DNA of 64,000 nt, from positions 124,001 through 188,000 of the forward strand of contig JACPYT010000002.1 in assembly GCA_016195805.1 (NCBI GenBank), read 5' to 3'. Source of the DNA: Hydrogenophilales bacterium. Its GTDB lineage: Bacteria > Pseudomonadota > Gammaproteobacteria > Burkholderiales > Thiobacillaceae. This document shows, one piece after another, positions 48,343 to 57,610 of this stretch. The translations under genes and the position numbers were made by a program. Under the pieces are notes generated by a model. The model had not been told where the DNA came from. It ran no database searches and saw only the letters and a list, made by a program, of their open reading frames with translations. Within the stretch, counting starts at the first letter, position 1, and each line of letters opens with the position of its first letter.

Positions 48343-49290
48343 CTATTCGCCTGTCCCGTCCGCCTCCAGCCGCAAATACTGGTCGTAGGCATTGATCCGG
48401 TTGGCTTCGTTGAACGCCGGCATGTCGCGATACTTCGACCAATCGGTTTTTTCGTAGGCTTCGTCGAAGGGGACAAGGTTGCGGGCCGCCTCGCCCATCC
48501 TGGTGCGCAGATAGCTCAGATAGTCGCGGGTGAAGACGAGATCGGCGCGCGGTGTTCGCGAGGGGACGCCATGGCCGGGGACGAGAATTTTCGGGTGCAC
48601 CGCGATCAGCTTGTCGAGCGCGGCGATCCAGGCGCGGCTGTCGGCGTCGCCGACAAACGGGATACGGCCGCGAAACACCACGTCGCCGGCATAGAGCACG
48701 CCATCCTCCCTGACCAGCATCGCAAGATCCTCCTTCGTGTGGGCCGGGCCGACGTGGCGCAGGGCGAAGTGCAGGCCGCCCATCTCGAACTCGGTGTCGC
48801 CATCCACGAAATGGTCCGCTTCCAGCAGGTGCGTGTTGTCATCGACCCAGGGAAACAGGGCTTCCTTGCGCTGGGCCAGGCGCAAGGCTGCGTCCTCGGT
48901 ACGGGTCGCGCCTTCGGCGGCGCGATGGGCCCAGATCTCAGCCCCCTGCGCCTTGAAAATCTGCAGGCCGTAGAAATGGTCGGCGTGGTAATGGCTGACG
49001 ATCACCCGCCGGATCGGCTGCCGGGTGATGGTACGGATCAGGCCGAGCAGTTTCTCGGCCAGCGGCGGCGAGGCGAGGGCATCGAAGACGACCACGCCGT
49101 CGCGGGTGACGACAAACCCGGCATTGGACATGAAGCCCTGGTTTTCGCTGGAGGCCGCACCCGGCAGGCCCTGCACGAAATAGCTGTGCGCGCCCAGGCG
49201 TACGGCTTTCATGGGTATGGTGACGTCGTTGGCGGCGTGCGCAGCGGGCAGCAGGCCGAGACACAACAGGGTGAACAGCAGGCGAATCAT
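48343..49290 (-). CDS. Secreted MBL-fold metallo-hydrolase
   Basis: A 315-residue protein with a signal peptide (1-20) and a metallo-beta-lactamase fold. The zinc motif is SHYHADHFYG (His100, His102, Asp104, His105), with HVGPAHTKEDL, YAGDVVF and PGHGVPSRT as the later metal ligands. It resembles the quinoprotein-relay/SoxH-type periplasmic hydrolases of lithotrophs. It overlaps the 3' end of the large GGDEF-EAL gene by 4 bp, so it is translated from the same mRNA. Substrate unknown. The 157 bp beyond its start to 48186 hold no gene. Confidence 0.9.
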   Translation of the reverse strand: MIRLLFTLLCLGLLPAAHAANDVTIPMKAVRLGAHSYFVQGLPGAASSENQGFMSNAGFVVTRDGVVVFDALASPPLAEKLLGLIRTITRQPIRRVIVSHYHADHFYGLQIFKAQGAEIWAHRAAEGATRTEDAALRLAQRKEALFPWVDDNTHLLEADHFVDGDTEFEMGGLHFALRHVGPAHTKEDLAMLVREDGVLYAGDVVFRGRIPFVGDADSRAWIAALDKLIAVHPKILVPGHGVPSRTPRADLVFTRDYLSYLRTRMGEAARNLVPFDEAYEKTDWSKYRDMPAFNEANRINAYDQYLRLEADGTGE

Positions 49291-52200
49291 GGCAGGCTCC
49301 TCCGGATGGCGGGCGGCATTATAGGTACGTGGCTTGGCTGGCCGGATGCGGGGCGCACCCGTTGCGTGCGCGCCCAGGCCTCAAAAAGGGTGGGCGGCTG
49401 CGGCTTGTTGAACAGGTAGCCTTGGTAGGCCTGGCAGCCATGGCCGGCGAGGAAGGCATGCTGCGCCTCGGTTTCCACCCCTTCCGCCACCACGGCCAGA
49501 TTCAGGCTCTGCCCCAGGGCAAGAATGCTGTGCGCAATGGAGGCATCGTTGGGGTCGCTCAGCACGTCGCGCACGAACGACTGGTCGATCTTGATTTCGT
49601 CGAGCGGCAGCCGCTTCAGATAGGCCAGCGAAGAATAGCCGGTGCCGAAATCGTCGAGAGAGAAACCGATGCCGCGTGCCTTCAGCGCGCCCATCTTGAC
49701 GATGGTTTCCTCCATGTTGTCCACCAGCAGACTTTCGGTCAGCTCGAGCTTGAGCCGCTGCGGATCGGCGCCGGTCCGGTCGAGCGTCTGCAACACCTGG
49801 GCGACGAAATCCGGCTGGCGGAACTGGCGAGCGCTGACATTGACTGCCAGGTTGAGCGACGCCATGTGCGGCAGGGCCGCCCAGGCCACCAGTTGCGCGC
49901 AGGCGATCTCCAGCACCCGTTGGCCGATCGGCAGGATCAGGCCGGTTTCCTCGGCCAGCGGGATGAACGAGGCGGGCGCAATCCAGCCGTGTTTAGGATG
50001 CGGCCAGCGCAATAGCGCTTCGGCTCCGCAGATACGGCCGAGGCTGTCGACCTGCGCCTGGTAATGCAACTCGAAGGACTGGTCCTGCAGGGCCTTGCGC
50101 AGGTCGGCCTCCAGTTCGGCGCGGGCGGCCACTACCGCCTGCATGGCCGGGTCGAAGAATCGCAGGGCGTTGCGGCCCTGCGCCTTGGACTGGTACATGG
50201 CGAGATCGGCGCGTTGCAGCAATTCGTCCGGCGTGACAGGCTGGTCGTTGAAGAGCGTGACGCCGATGCTGGACGTGCAGTGGTGGCCATAATTGGCCAG
50301 CTGGAAGGGGTCGGTGAAGCTGGCGAGGATTTTCTCGCCCACGGCCGTCGCGAGCGCGGCGGCTTCGCTCGGCGTGGAGGCCAGGTTCTCCAGCACGATC
50401 ACGAATTCGTCGCCGCCCAGGCGCGCCAGGGTGTCGCTCTTGCGCAGGCAGGTCTGCAGGCGCTGGGCAATCTGCTGCAGCAGCAGGTCGCCGATGGCAT
50501 GGCCCAGCGTGTCGTTCAGCGTCTTGAAATTGTCGACGTCGATGAACAGCAGCGCACCCACCTGCCGGCTGCGTTCCTCGATCGCCAGTGCATGCTGCAG
50601 GCGGTCGCGCAGCAACTGGCGGTTGGGGAGGCCGGTGAGATGGTCGTAAAAGGCCAGCTGCTGGATTTCGCGCTCGGCGGCCTTGCGTTCGGTGATGTCG
50701 GTGTTGATCGCCAGGATGGCGTCAGGCACCTGCTGCTCGTCGCGCAACAGGGTCCAGTGGGCTTCGGCAGTGAGGGCGCTGCCGTCCTTGCGCAGCTGGA
50801 CGATTTCGCCGCTCCACTCCCCTTGCTCCACCACCTTGCGCGTGCTCTCGTGAAAGGACTCCGGGTCGGCATACAGCAGCATTTCGATCGACTGGCCGAT
50901 CACTTCGTCGCGCGTCCAGCCATACAGGCGTTCGGCCCCCTTGTTCCAGTAGCGGATGACATGATCGACGCCGCGCACCACGATGGCATCCTGCGCCTTG
51001 TCGAGTAGCGAGGCCTGTTGCCGGATATGGGCATCGGCGGCCTGGCGCTCGAGTTCCGAGGCCACGCGGGTGGCGAATATCTGCAGCGTCGAGGTGATGA
51101 AGGTCGTATCCTGCAGGGGATGGCTGAACAGCACGAACAACTGCCCGATCGGCTGGCCGGCCGAATTGTCCAGGCGGTGCCCGACATAAGCCTGCGCGCG
51201 CCGCGAACTGAGTTCGGCGGTGCACGGGAAAAGTTCGCTGACACGGCCAGGGATCACGTAGTTGATCGCGTTGCTGAGGTGTTGGCAGGGCGTGCCGGCG
51301 AGCGGGTACGTGAAATTGGGGATCAGCTGTCCATTGACGTAAGCCACCTCGGTGCGTGCCGACGCCGGCTCGCCGGGCTGGATACGCGCGATGACGCCGG
51401 CGTCGGCCCCCATCGCCGCGGTCATGTTGCGCACCAGATCCTCGAAGAAGGCATTACCCGAATCGGCGGATACGCCGGCGGCAATTTTCAGCACGGCGGC
51501 CTGGATCCGGTCCTGCTCGATGCGGTTGCGCAGGGCGCCCAGAGCGAACGTCAGGTCGTCGGTCAGTTCCTGCAGCAGGCGCACCTCGTCGGGGCCGGTG
51601 TCGTGAACCTGGGGCGAGAACAGGGCGAATATTCCATAAGTACGCTGCCCGTCGTGCAACGGCAGCACCACCAAGCTGCGATAGCCATGGCGCAATGCGG
51701 CATCGAGCCAGGGCTGGAAGCTGGCGTCGCGTTGCAGGTCTTCGACGACCACGGTCTGATTGCTGCGCAATGCCCGCCCCACCGGACCGCGGCCCACCGC
51801 CGTGTCGGCGGACCGGCTGAGCTGGATATCCTTGAGATAGCCGGCACCCACGCCGGCATGGGCCATGGGGCGTATCGCCTGCCCGGCGTCGTCCTGCGCG
51901 TAACCGACCCAGGCCATGCGATAACCGCCGACCTCGACCGCAATGCGGCAGATGTCATTCAGCAGCGCTTGCTCGTCGGTCGCATGGATGACCGCCTCGT
52001 TGCAGGCGCTCCGCACGCGCAGGGCGCGGTTGAGTCGGGCCAGTTCCAGTTCCGCGTCATTGCGGCTGGTAAGGTCGGTCATGCCGCCGACCATGCGGAT
52101 GGCACGCCTGTTGCCGTCGCGGATCACCGATCCGCGATCGAGTACGTAGGCATAGCGGCCGTCCTTGCGCTGAAAACGGTATTCGGCCGACCAGTTCTCC

Positions 52201-52871
52201 CCGCCGTTGTCGATCACCTCGCGAATGCCCTTCACTACGCGGTCCTGATCGGCAGGATGCAGATGCATCGTCCAGGAACGGCTGTCGGCGGGGAGGTCGG
52301 CCGGCGCGTGGCCGAAAGTGTTCTGCATGCCTTCGTTCCACCCGATGCGGTCAGCGACCAGATCCCAGTCCCAGATGGTGTCGGAGGTGACGCGCGCGAC
52401 GGTCTTGAAGCGCTCCTCGCTTTCGTACAGCGCCCGCTGGGACCGTTTGCGCTCGGTGATGTCGCGTTGCACCGCCACGAAGTGGGTGTGCCGGCCCGCA
52501 GCGTCGGTGACGGGGACGATATCGAGTTCGATCCAGACGGGTTCGCCGGCCTTGGTGTAGTTGACGAGTTCGCTGCGGACCGGCTGCCGGTTTTCCAGCG
52601 CGGCGCGGATGCGGTCGAGTTCGCCGCGGTCGGTCAGCGGGCCCTGCAGGAAGCGTGGCGACTTTCCCAGCACCTCATCGCGCCGATAGCCGGTGAGGCG
52701 TTCGAACGCGTCATTGACGAACACGATACGCGGCCCCGGCTCGTCATGCGGATCGGCCTCCGTGATGAGTACGATATCGTTCAGGCGGGCGACGCATGCC
52801 TCCAGTAGAGCAAGCTGCTGCTGTGCCAGCTTGCCGTCATCCGCTCCGGCAAGATCGTCTGGGCTAGACAT
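49287..52871 (-). CDS. Multidomain PAS-GAF-GGDEF-EAL c-di-GMP protein
   Basis: A 1194-residue soluble signalling protein. Order: PAS (about 20-145, with RFLQGPLTDRGELD of LOV-like type but no flavin Cys visible), PAS_3 (about 150-275), two GAF domains (about 285-450 and 455-620), PAS (about 635-755), GGDEF (motif 819-823; RxxD site RKSD just before) and EAL (EALLRW from 951; NVSARQF, DDFGTGYSS, KIDQSFVR). All catalytic motifs look intact. No membrane segment, so inputs are cytosolic small molecules or redox. The MBL gene follows with 4-bp overlap. Confidence 0.94.
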   Translation of the reverse strand: MSSPDDLAGADDGKLAQQQLALLEACVARLNDIVLITEADPHDEPGPRIVFVNDAFERLTGYRRDEVLGKSPRFLQGPLTDRGELDRIRAALENRQPVRSELVNYTKAGEPVWIELDIVPVTDAAGRHTHFVAVQRDITERKRSQRALYESEERFKTVARVTSDTIWDWDLVADRIGWNEGMQNTFGHAPADLPADSRSWTMHLHPADQDRVVKGIREVIDNGGENWSAEYRFQRKDGRYAYVLDRGSVIRDGNRRAIRMVGGMTDLTSRNDAELELARLNRALRVRSACNEAVIHATDEQALLNDICRIAVEVGGYRMAWVGYAQDDAGQAIRPMAHAGVGAGYLKDIQLSRSADTAVGRGPVGRALRSNQTVVVEDLQRDASFQPWLDAALRHGYRSLVVLPLHDGQRTYGIFALFSPQVHDTGPDEVRLLQELTDDLTFALGALRNRIEQDRIQAAVLKIAAGVSADSGNAFFEDLVRNMTAAMGADAGVIARIQPGEPASARTEVAYVNGQLIPNFTYPLAGTPCQHLSNAINYVIPGRVSELFPCTAELSSRRAQAYVGHRLDNSAGQPIGQLFVLFSHPLQDTTFITSTLQIFATRVASELERQAADAHIRQQASLLDKAQDAIVVRGVDHVIRYWNKGAERLYGWTRDEVIGQSIEMLLYADPESFHESTRKVVEQGEWSGEIVQLRKDGSALTAEAHWTLLRDEQQVPDAILAINTDITERKAAEREIQQLAFYDHLTGLPNRQLLRDRLQHALAIEERSRQVGALLFIDVDNFKTLNDTLGHAIGDLLLQQIAQRLQTCLRKSDTLARLGGDEFVIVLENLASTPSEAAALATAVGEKILASFTDPFQLANYGHHCTSSIGVTLFNDQPVTPDELLQRADLAMYQSKAQGRNALRFFDPAMQAVVAARAELEADLRKALQDQSFELHYQAQVDSLGRICGAEALLRWPHPKHGWIAPASFIPLAEETGLILPIGQRVLEIACAQLVAWAALPHMASLNLAVNVSARQFRQPDFVAQVLQTLDRTGADPQRLKLELTESLLVDNMEETIVKMGALKARGIGFSLDDFGTGYSSLAYLKRLPLDEIKIDQSFVRDVLSDPNDASIAHSILALGQSLNLAVVAEGVETEAQHAFLAGHGCQAYQGYLFNKPQPPTLFEAWARTQRVRPASGQPSHVPIMPPAIRRSLP

Positions 52872-53088
52872 GGATTCCTGGCGAGGGAACGCTACATGCG
52901 CGCTGGGGATGTCGTCGCATGGGTCGGGTCGATCCGGTCGGGGATGTCATGGCGGGACAGGGCGGCTGCAATACCTCATTTACGTCCATTTCGCGGCCGA
53001 ACTTGAAAGGGCGGGACGGATGGAATGGCGCGCATCGGGCAGGGCGTGGCTGTGGTATCTTCTCGCGTTGTAGAAGGGGGTCGCATCC

Positions 53089-53616
53089 GTGTTCAAGAAA
53101 CAGTGGCCGGCATTCGTGCTGGCGTTCGTACTGCCGATACTGGCGGTTTTCTGGTGGTGGGGCGGGTTCAGTACGGTCAGCGTGACCGAAACCGTGGCCG
53201 GGCCCTACCGGTATGCCTATCTCGATTATGAAGGCCCGATCAGCAACATGCGCAAATCACAGCGCACCGCGCTGGACAGGTTCACCGAAGCCCGGGTGGC
53301 GGCGGGTGACACGATCAGCGTGATCCTGACCGATCCGCGCGCCGGCAACGGCAAGGTGCAGGCGCAGTTGGGTTACCTCCTGGCCGACGATGCTGCGATC
53401 CCTGCAGGCCTCAAGGAAGGCCGTATCGGACGCCGCCCGGTCTACGCGGCGCAGGTCCAGGCGGCGGTGCTGCTGGCGCCGTCCAAGGCCTACCAGGCGC
53501 TGGCTGACACGCTGAAACTGCTCGGCAAGGGCATCGTCATGCCGACGGTCGAGCTGTATCGCCCGGCAGGCAAGGCTGACCGGATCGGCGTCTTCACCCT
53601 GGAAATGAATCGCTGA
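53089..53616 (+). CDS. Membrane-anchored GyrI-like protein
   Basis: A 175-residue protein with one N-terminal membrane helix (about 7-27) and a C-terminal domain resembling GyrI/AraC effector-binding folds (YRYAYLDYEGPISNMRKSQRTALDRFTEA, ending DRIGVFTLEMNR). GTG start 53089. The domain usually binds small ligands; here it would face the periplasm. It overlaps the next gene by one base. Confidence 0.75.
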   Translation: MFKKQWPAFVLAFVLPILAVFWWWGGFSTVSVTETVAGPYRYAYLDYEGPISNMRKSQRTALDRFTEARVAAGDTISVILTDPRAGNGKVQAQLGYLLADDAAIPAGLKEGRIGRRPVYAAQVQAAVLLAPSKAYQALADTLKLLGKGIVMPTVELYRPAGKADRIGVFTLEMNR

Positions 53617-54533
53617 TGGCGTTCTTCTCCGTCCTTGCTGCCATCGTGCTCGAGCATCTGCGCCCATTGCGGCAGCCGTTGCCGCATTATCAGCGTTACA
53701 CCCTTTTCATCCATTGGCTCGAGCGCAAGCTCAACGCCGGCGAATACAGCCATGGTGTCATTGCCTGGACACTGGCGGTCGGGCCGGTTCTGGTGGGAGT
53801 ATGGCTGGTTTTTTTTCTGCTCGGTGGCATCAGCCCGTTTCTCGGCTGGGTGTGGAATGTGGCGGTGCTGTATCTGACCCTCGGGTTCAAGTATTTCAGC
53901 GATGATGCCGAACGCATCGCGCGACTGCTGCGGGCGGGCGAACTCGATGCGGCACGCGCGCAGCTTGGCGGCTGGCGCGGTGGCGATGCCAGCCAGTTCA
54001 GCGCCGACGACATCGCGCGTGTCACCATCGAACAGGTGATGGCTGCAAGCCAGCGCCAGATGTTCGGCATGCTGTTCTGGTTCGTGCTGCTGCTGCCGCT
54101 GGGGCCGGTCGGTGCAGTGCTGTTCCGCACCGCCTCGATCCTGGCGCGGCGCTGGACCGACTCGCGCGGGCGCTTCGGCCTGTGCGCGCAGCGTATCTTT
54201 CATTTCATCAACTGGCTGCCCGCGCGGCTCACCGCGCTGACCTACGCCATTGCCGGCAATTTCGAGGATGCGACCTACAGCTGGCGAACCCAGGCTGACA
54301 GTTGGCCGGAAGTGGAAGAGGGCGTGGTGCTGGCCGCGGGTGCCGGCGCCATGGGCGTGAAACTGGGGCAGAGCGTCAACGTGGGCGGGGAAACCGTATG
54401 GCGGCCCGAACTCGGCACCGGCCAGGCGCCCGACGCCGACTGCATCGACAGCGCGGTCAGCATGATCTGGCGCGGTCTGGTGATCTGGCTGGTGGCCGGG
54501 CTGTTGATCGTCATCGCCGGCTGGGTTTCTTAA
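53616..54533 (+). CDS. CobD/CbiB family membrane protein
   Basis: A 305-residue membrane protein of the CobD/CbiB family (RIFHFINWLPARLTALTYAIAGNFEDATYSWRTQA motif), with about four helices. In cobalamin synthesis CbiB attaches the aminopropanol arm, but no other cobalamin genes are here, and similar stand-alone copies resemble AmpE. The catalytic role is therefore uncertain. It starts one base inside the previous gene and is followed 6 bp later by the SpmAB-like gene. Confidence 0.82.
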   Translation: MAFFSVLAAIVLEHLRPLRQPLPHYQRYTLFIHWLERKLNAGEYSHGVIAWTLAVGPVLVGVWLVFFLLGGISPFLGWVWNVAVLYLTLGFKYFSDDAERIARLLRAGELDAARAQLGGWRGGDASQFSADDIARVTIEQVMAASQRQMFGMLFWFVLLLPLGPVGAVLFRTASILARRWTDSRGRFGLCAQRIFHFINWLPARLTALTYAIAGNFEDATYSWRTQADSWPEVEEGVVLAAGAGAMGVKLGQSVNVGGETVWRPELGTGQAPDADCIDSAVSMIWRGLVIWLVAGLLIVIAGWVS

Positions 54534-54539
54534 GGTTCC

Positions 54540-55778
54540 ATGCTCAACGCGCTGTGGGTCGGCTTTTTCCTGGTCGCCTTTCTGATCGCGCTGTTCAAAC
54601 TGGTTTTCCTCGGCGACGCCGGCGTGTTCGCCGCGCTGGTCAAGGCGCTGTTCGACAGCAGCAAGACGGCGTTTGAAATCGCCCTCGGCCTCACCGGCGT
54701 GATGGCGCTGTGGCTGGGAGTGATGAAGGTCGGCGAGCGTGCCGGCATGCTCGACGTCCTGACGCGCGGCCTGGCGCCGCTGTTCCGCCGCCTGTTCCCC
54801 GACGTGCCGCCCAACCATCCTGCGCTCGGCGCGATGACCATGAACATGGGCGCCAACATGCTGGGACTGGACAATGCCGCGACCCCGCTCGGCATCAAGG
54901 CGATGCAGGAACTGCAGAAGCTCAATCCTTCGTCCGACACCGCCAGCGACGCGCAAATCCTGTTTCTGGTGATCAATACCGCGTCGGTGACCCTGCTGCC
55001 GGTCACCATCTTCACCTTTCGCGCGCAGCTCGGCGCCGCCGATCCCACCGACGTCTTCGTGCCGCTGCTCATCACCACCTACATCGGCACCCTGACCGGG
55101 ATCCTGGTCACCGGCCTGTTCCAGCGCCTGCATCTGTGGAACCGCGTCACCATGGCCTATCTCGGCGGCGCCACCGCGCTGATCGGCGGCCTGGTCGCGT
55201 ATTTTTCCAGCCTCGACGCCGCCGAGATGACGCGGCAGTCAGCCATCCTCAGCAACGTCGTGCTGTCCGGTCTCATCGTCCTGTTCCTGCTGATGGCGGT
55301 GTGGCGCCGCGTCAATGCCTACGAAGCCTTCATCGAGGGGGCGAAGGAAGGCTTTCACACGGCCGTCACGATCATTCCGTATCTTGTCGCGATGCTGGTG
55401 GCGATCGGCGTGTTCCGCGCCAGCGGCGCACTTGACCTGCTGATGAACGGCGTGCGCAGCGCGGTGCTGGCACTGGGTTTCGACGCGCGCTGGGTCGACG
55501 CGCTGCCCACCGCGTTGATGAAGCCGTTTTCAGGCAGCGGCGCGCGTGCCATGATGATCGACACCATGCAGGCCCACGGCGCCGATTCCTTTGCGGGACG
55601 GCTCGCCTCCATCGTGCAGGGGAGCACCGAGACGACGTTCTACGTGCTGGCCGTGTACTTCGGCGCAGTCGGCATCAAGCGTGTGCGTCATGCCGTCACC
55701 TGCGGACTGATCGCCGACGTCGCTGGCATCCTCGCCGCCATCGGCATGGCCTACCTCTTTTTTGGCAAGTCTGCATGA
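54540..55778 (+). CDS. SpmA-SpmB-like nucleoside-recognition membrane protein
   Basis: A 412-residue protein that joins the two Gate/nucleoside-recognition domains found as SpmA and SpmB in Bacillus. N-terminal half: NMGANMLGLDNAATPLGIKAMQELQ; C-terminal half: GSGARAMMIDTMQAHGADSF and QGSTETTFYVLAVYFGAVGIKR, with about eight membrane helices. Despite the spore-maturation name, its role in Gram-negative bacteria is unknown, probably transport. It overlaps ppx by 4 bp. Confidence 0.88.
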   Translation: MLNALWVGFFLVAFLIALFKLVFLGDAGVFAALVKALFDSSKTAFEIALGLTGVMALWLGVMKVGERAGMLDVLTRGLAPLFRRLFPDVPPNHPALGAMTMNMGANMLGLDNAATPLGIKAMQELQKLNPSSDTASDAQILFLVINTASVTLLPVTIFTFRAQLGAADPTDVFVPLLITTYIGTLTGILVTGLFQRLHLWNRVTMAYLGGATALIGGLVAYFSSLDAAEMTRQSAILSNVVLSGLIVLFLLMAVWRRVNAYEAFIEGAKEGFHTAVTIIPYLVAMLVAIGVFRASGALDLLMNGVRSAVLALGFDARWVDALPTALMKPFSGSGARAMMIDTMQAHGADSFAGRLASIVQGSTETTFYVLAVYFGAVGIKRVRHAVTCGLIADVAGILAAIGMAYLFFGKSA

Positions 55779-57250
55779 AAACCTACGACACCCTTGCCGC
55801 CGTCGACCTCGGGTCCAACTCCTTCCGCTTGGAAGTGGCGCGGGTTGCCGGCGACCAGCTCTACCCGCTCGATTCGCTGAAGGAAACCGTGCGCCTGGCC
55901 GGCGGGCTCGGCGACGACAAGCGGCTCGACGAAGCTGCCCAGGAACGCGCGCTGGCCTGCCTGCAGCGTTTCGGCGAACGCCTACGCGGCCTATCGCCGG
56001 AAGCGATCCGCTGCGTCGGCACCTCGGCGCTGCGCGTCGCCAAGAATGCCGGCGAATTCATTCCCAGGGCCGAAGCCGCGCTCGGGCATCCGATCGAGAT
56101 CGTCGCCGGGCGCGAGGAGGCGCGCCTGATCTATCTGGGTGTCGCGCATTCGCTGCCGGCCTCGCCCGACCGCCGCCTGGTCGTCGACATCGGCGGCGGC
56201 TCCACCGAATTCATCATCGGCCACGGGCTGAAACCGCACGAGCGTGAAAGCCTGCACATGGGCTGCGTGAACTTCTCGCAGCGCTACTTCGCCGGCGGGG
56301 CCGTCGACAAGGCGGCGCTCAAGGCCGCCGAGACGGCGGCCCGTGTCGAGGTCGAGCGCATCGCCCGCGAGTTTTCCCGGGGCAACTGGCAGCAGGCCGT
56401 GGGTTCCAGCGGCACCGCACGCGCGCTGCGCGAAATCCTCGAACAATGCGGCTGGTCGGCGCACGGCATCACTGCCGACGGCCTTGCCCAGCTGCGTGCC
56501 CAGTTCATCCGGGCCGGGCATCTCGATGCACTCGAACTGCCCGGCCTGACGCGCGACCGCCGCCCGGTCATCGCCGGCGGCTTCGCCATCATGGCCGGCC
56601 TGTTCGCCGAGCTTGAGATCGAGCAGATGGACGTCGCCGAAACCGCCATGCGCGAAGGCATCCTCTACGACCTCTTGGGGCGCTTCCACCAGCACGACAT
56701 GCGCGAGGCGACGGTGGACGAGTTCATGCGCCGCTATCACATCGACACCCGCCAGGCGGCACGCGTCAATCAGGTGGCGATGAAACTGCTGGCCGCCAGC
56801 GGCGGCGGCGACGAAAACGACATGCGCTTTCTGGACTGGGCCGCGCGCCTGCACGAAATCGGGCTCATGGTGTCGCACGGCGGTTACCACCGCCATTCCG
56901 GCTACATCCTTGAAAACGCCGACATGCCCGGCTTCTCTCGTACCGACCAGGCGCGCCTGGCGCTGCTGGCGCGGGCCCAGCGCGGCGCGCTGACGAAGCT
57001 GCCGGCCTTCGCCGCCGGCATGGTGCCGGACAATGACCGCCTGCTGGTGTGGCTGCTGCGGCAGGCGGTCATTCTCTGCCGCAACCGTGCCGAACCGCGC
57101 CTACCCGATGTCAGCGTGGAAGCGAGCAGCAAGCGCTTCCGTCTGACCCTGCCCGAAGGCTGGCTGGAGCGCCGCCCGCTTACCCAGCGTGCGCTGGAAG
57201 AGGAGGCGGTGCATTGGCACGCGGTGGGGATGAAATACGTGTTCGGCTAG
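55775..57250 (+). CDS. Exopolyphosphatase / pppGpp phosphatase (Ppx/GppA)
   Basis: A 491-residue member of the Ppx/GppA family, degrading polyphosphate or pppGpp. The actin-like phosphate-binding motifs AAVDLGSNSFRLEVARV, VVDIGGGSTEFIIG and GSSGTARAL are present, followed by the C-terminal HD-like helical domain (LDWAARLHEIGLMVSHGGYHRHSGYIL). Sequence alone does not separate Ppx from GppA. Coupled to the SpmAB-like gene. A weak hairpin (57261-57274, GGCCT/AGGCC, then GTTTT) may terminate it. Confidence 0.93.
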   Translation: MKTYDTLAAVDLGSNSFRLEVARVAGDQLYPLDSLKETVRLAGGLGDDKRLDEAAQERALACLQRFGERLRGLSPEAIRCVGTSALRVAKNAGEFIPRAEAALGHPIEIVAGREEARLIYLGVAHSLPASPDRRLVVDIGGGSTEFIIGHGLKPHERESLHMGCVNFSQRYFAGGAVDKAALKAAETAARVEVERIAREFSRGNWQQAVGSSGTARALREILEQCGWSAHGITADGLAQLRAQFIRAGHLDALELPGLTRDRRPVIAGGFAIMAGLFAELEIEQMDVAETAMREGILYDLLGRFHQHDMREATVDEFMRRYHIDTRQAARVNQVAMKLLAASGGGDENDMRFLDWAARLHEIGLMVSHGGYHRHSGYILENADMPGFSRTDQARLALLARAQRGALTKLPAFAAGMVPDNDRLLVWLLRQAVILCRNRAEPRLPDVSVEASSKRFRLTLPEGWLERRPLTQRALEEEAVHWHAVGMKYVFG

Positions 57251-57510
57251 GCCGTTGCCCGGCCTCGACAGGCCCGTTTTACCCTGACAGCGGCCTTGCC
57301 GTCCCTTCGCGCGTCGACGTTGACGACGCAACACCTGCGGGCCATTTCCTCGTACCGGCAAGTCATGCCTGTCATTCCCCGGGACGCAGCAACTTCCGCC
57401 ATGGCGCCGGAACCACGCGTTTCCTGGTCCCAACGCAAGGTAACGCGATGGCATATGGGTGATGCGAGGCAGCGTCTAGCCATTCGATTTCCATGTTGAA
57501 TACGTCATAT

Positions 57511-57529
57511 ATATCGATCAAATCGATAT
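57511..57529. promoter_or_regulatory. Perfect palindrome upstream of cfa
   Basis: ATATCGAT-CAA-ATCGATAT, an 8+8 inverted repeat with 3-bp spacer, 21 bp upstream of the proposed -35 box. A likely regulator-binding site. Confidence 0.5.
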
Positions 57530-57548
57530 GTAATACCTAAAAACTTCG

Positions 57549-57578
57549 TTTGAAAAATATATTTCAAATACATATTCT
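57549..57578 (+). promoter_or_regulatory. cfa promoter with overlapping palindrome
   Basis: TTGAAA (57550-57555) and TATTCT (57573-57578) are 17 bp apart, a fair sigma-70 promoter. The -35 box lies within TTTGAAA-N6-TTTCAAA (57549-57568), so a repressor there would block it. Confidence 0.5.
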
Positions 57579-57610
57579 GGGCGCCTCAATTTCTTGAAAG
57601 GGGGGGCTCG

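Larger units (their letters stand above)
57251..57610 (+). other. 360-bp intergenic region before cfa, no gene seen
   Basis: The first 230 bp hold a weak hairpin after ppx and nothing else recognised. The last 100 bp (57505-57580) turn sharply AT-rich and contain two palindromes and a good promoter for cfa, listed separately. Confidence 0.6.
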
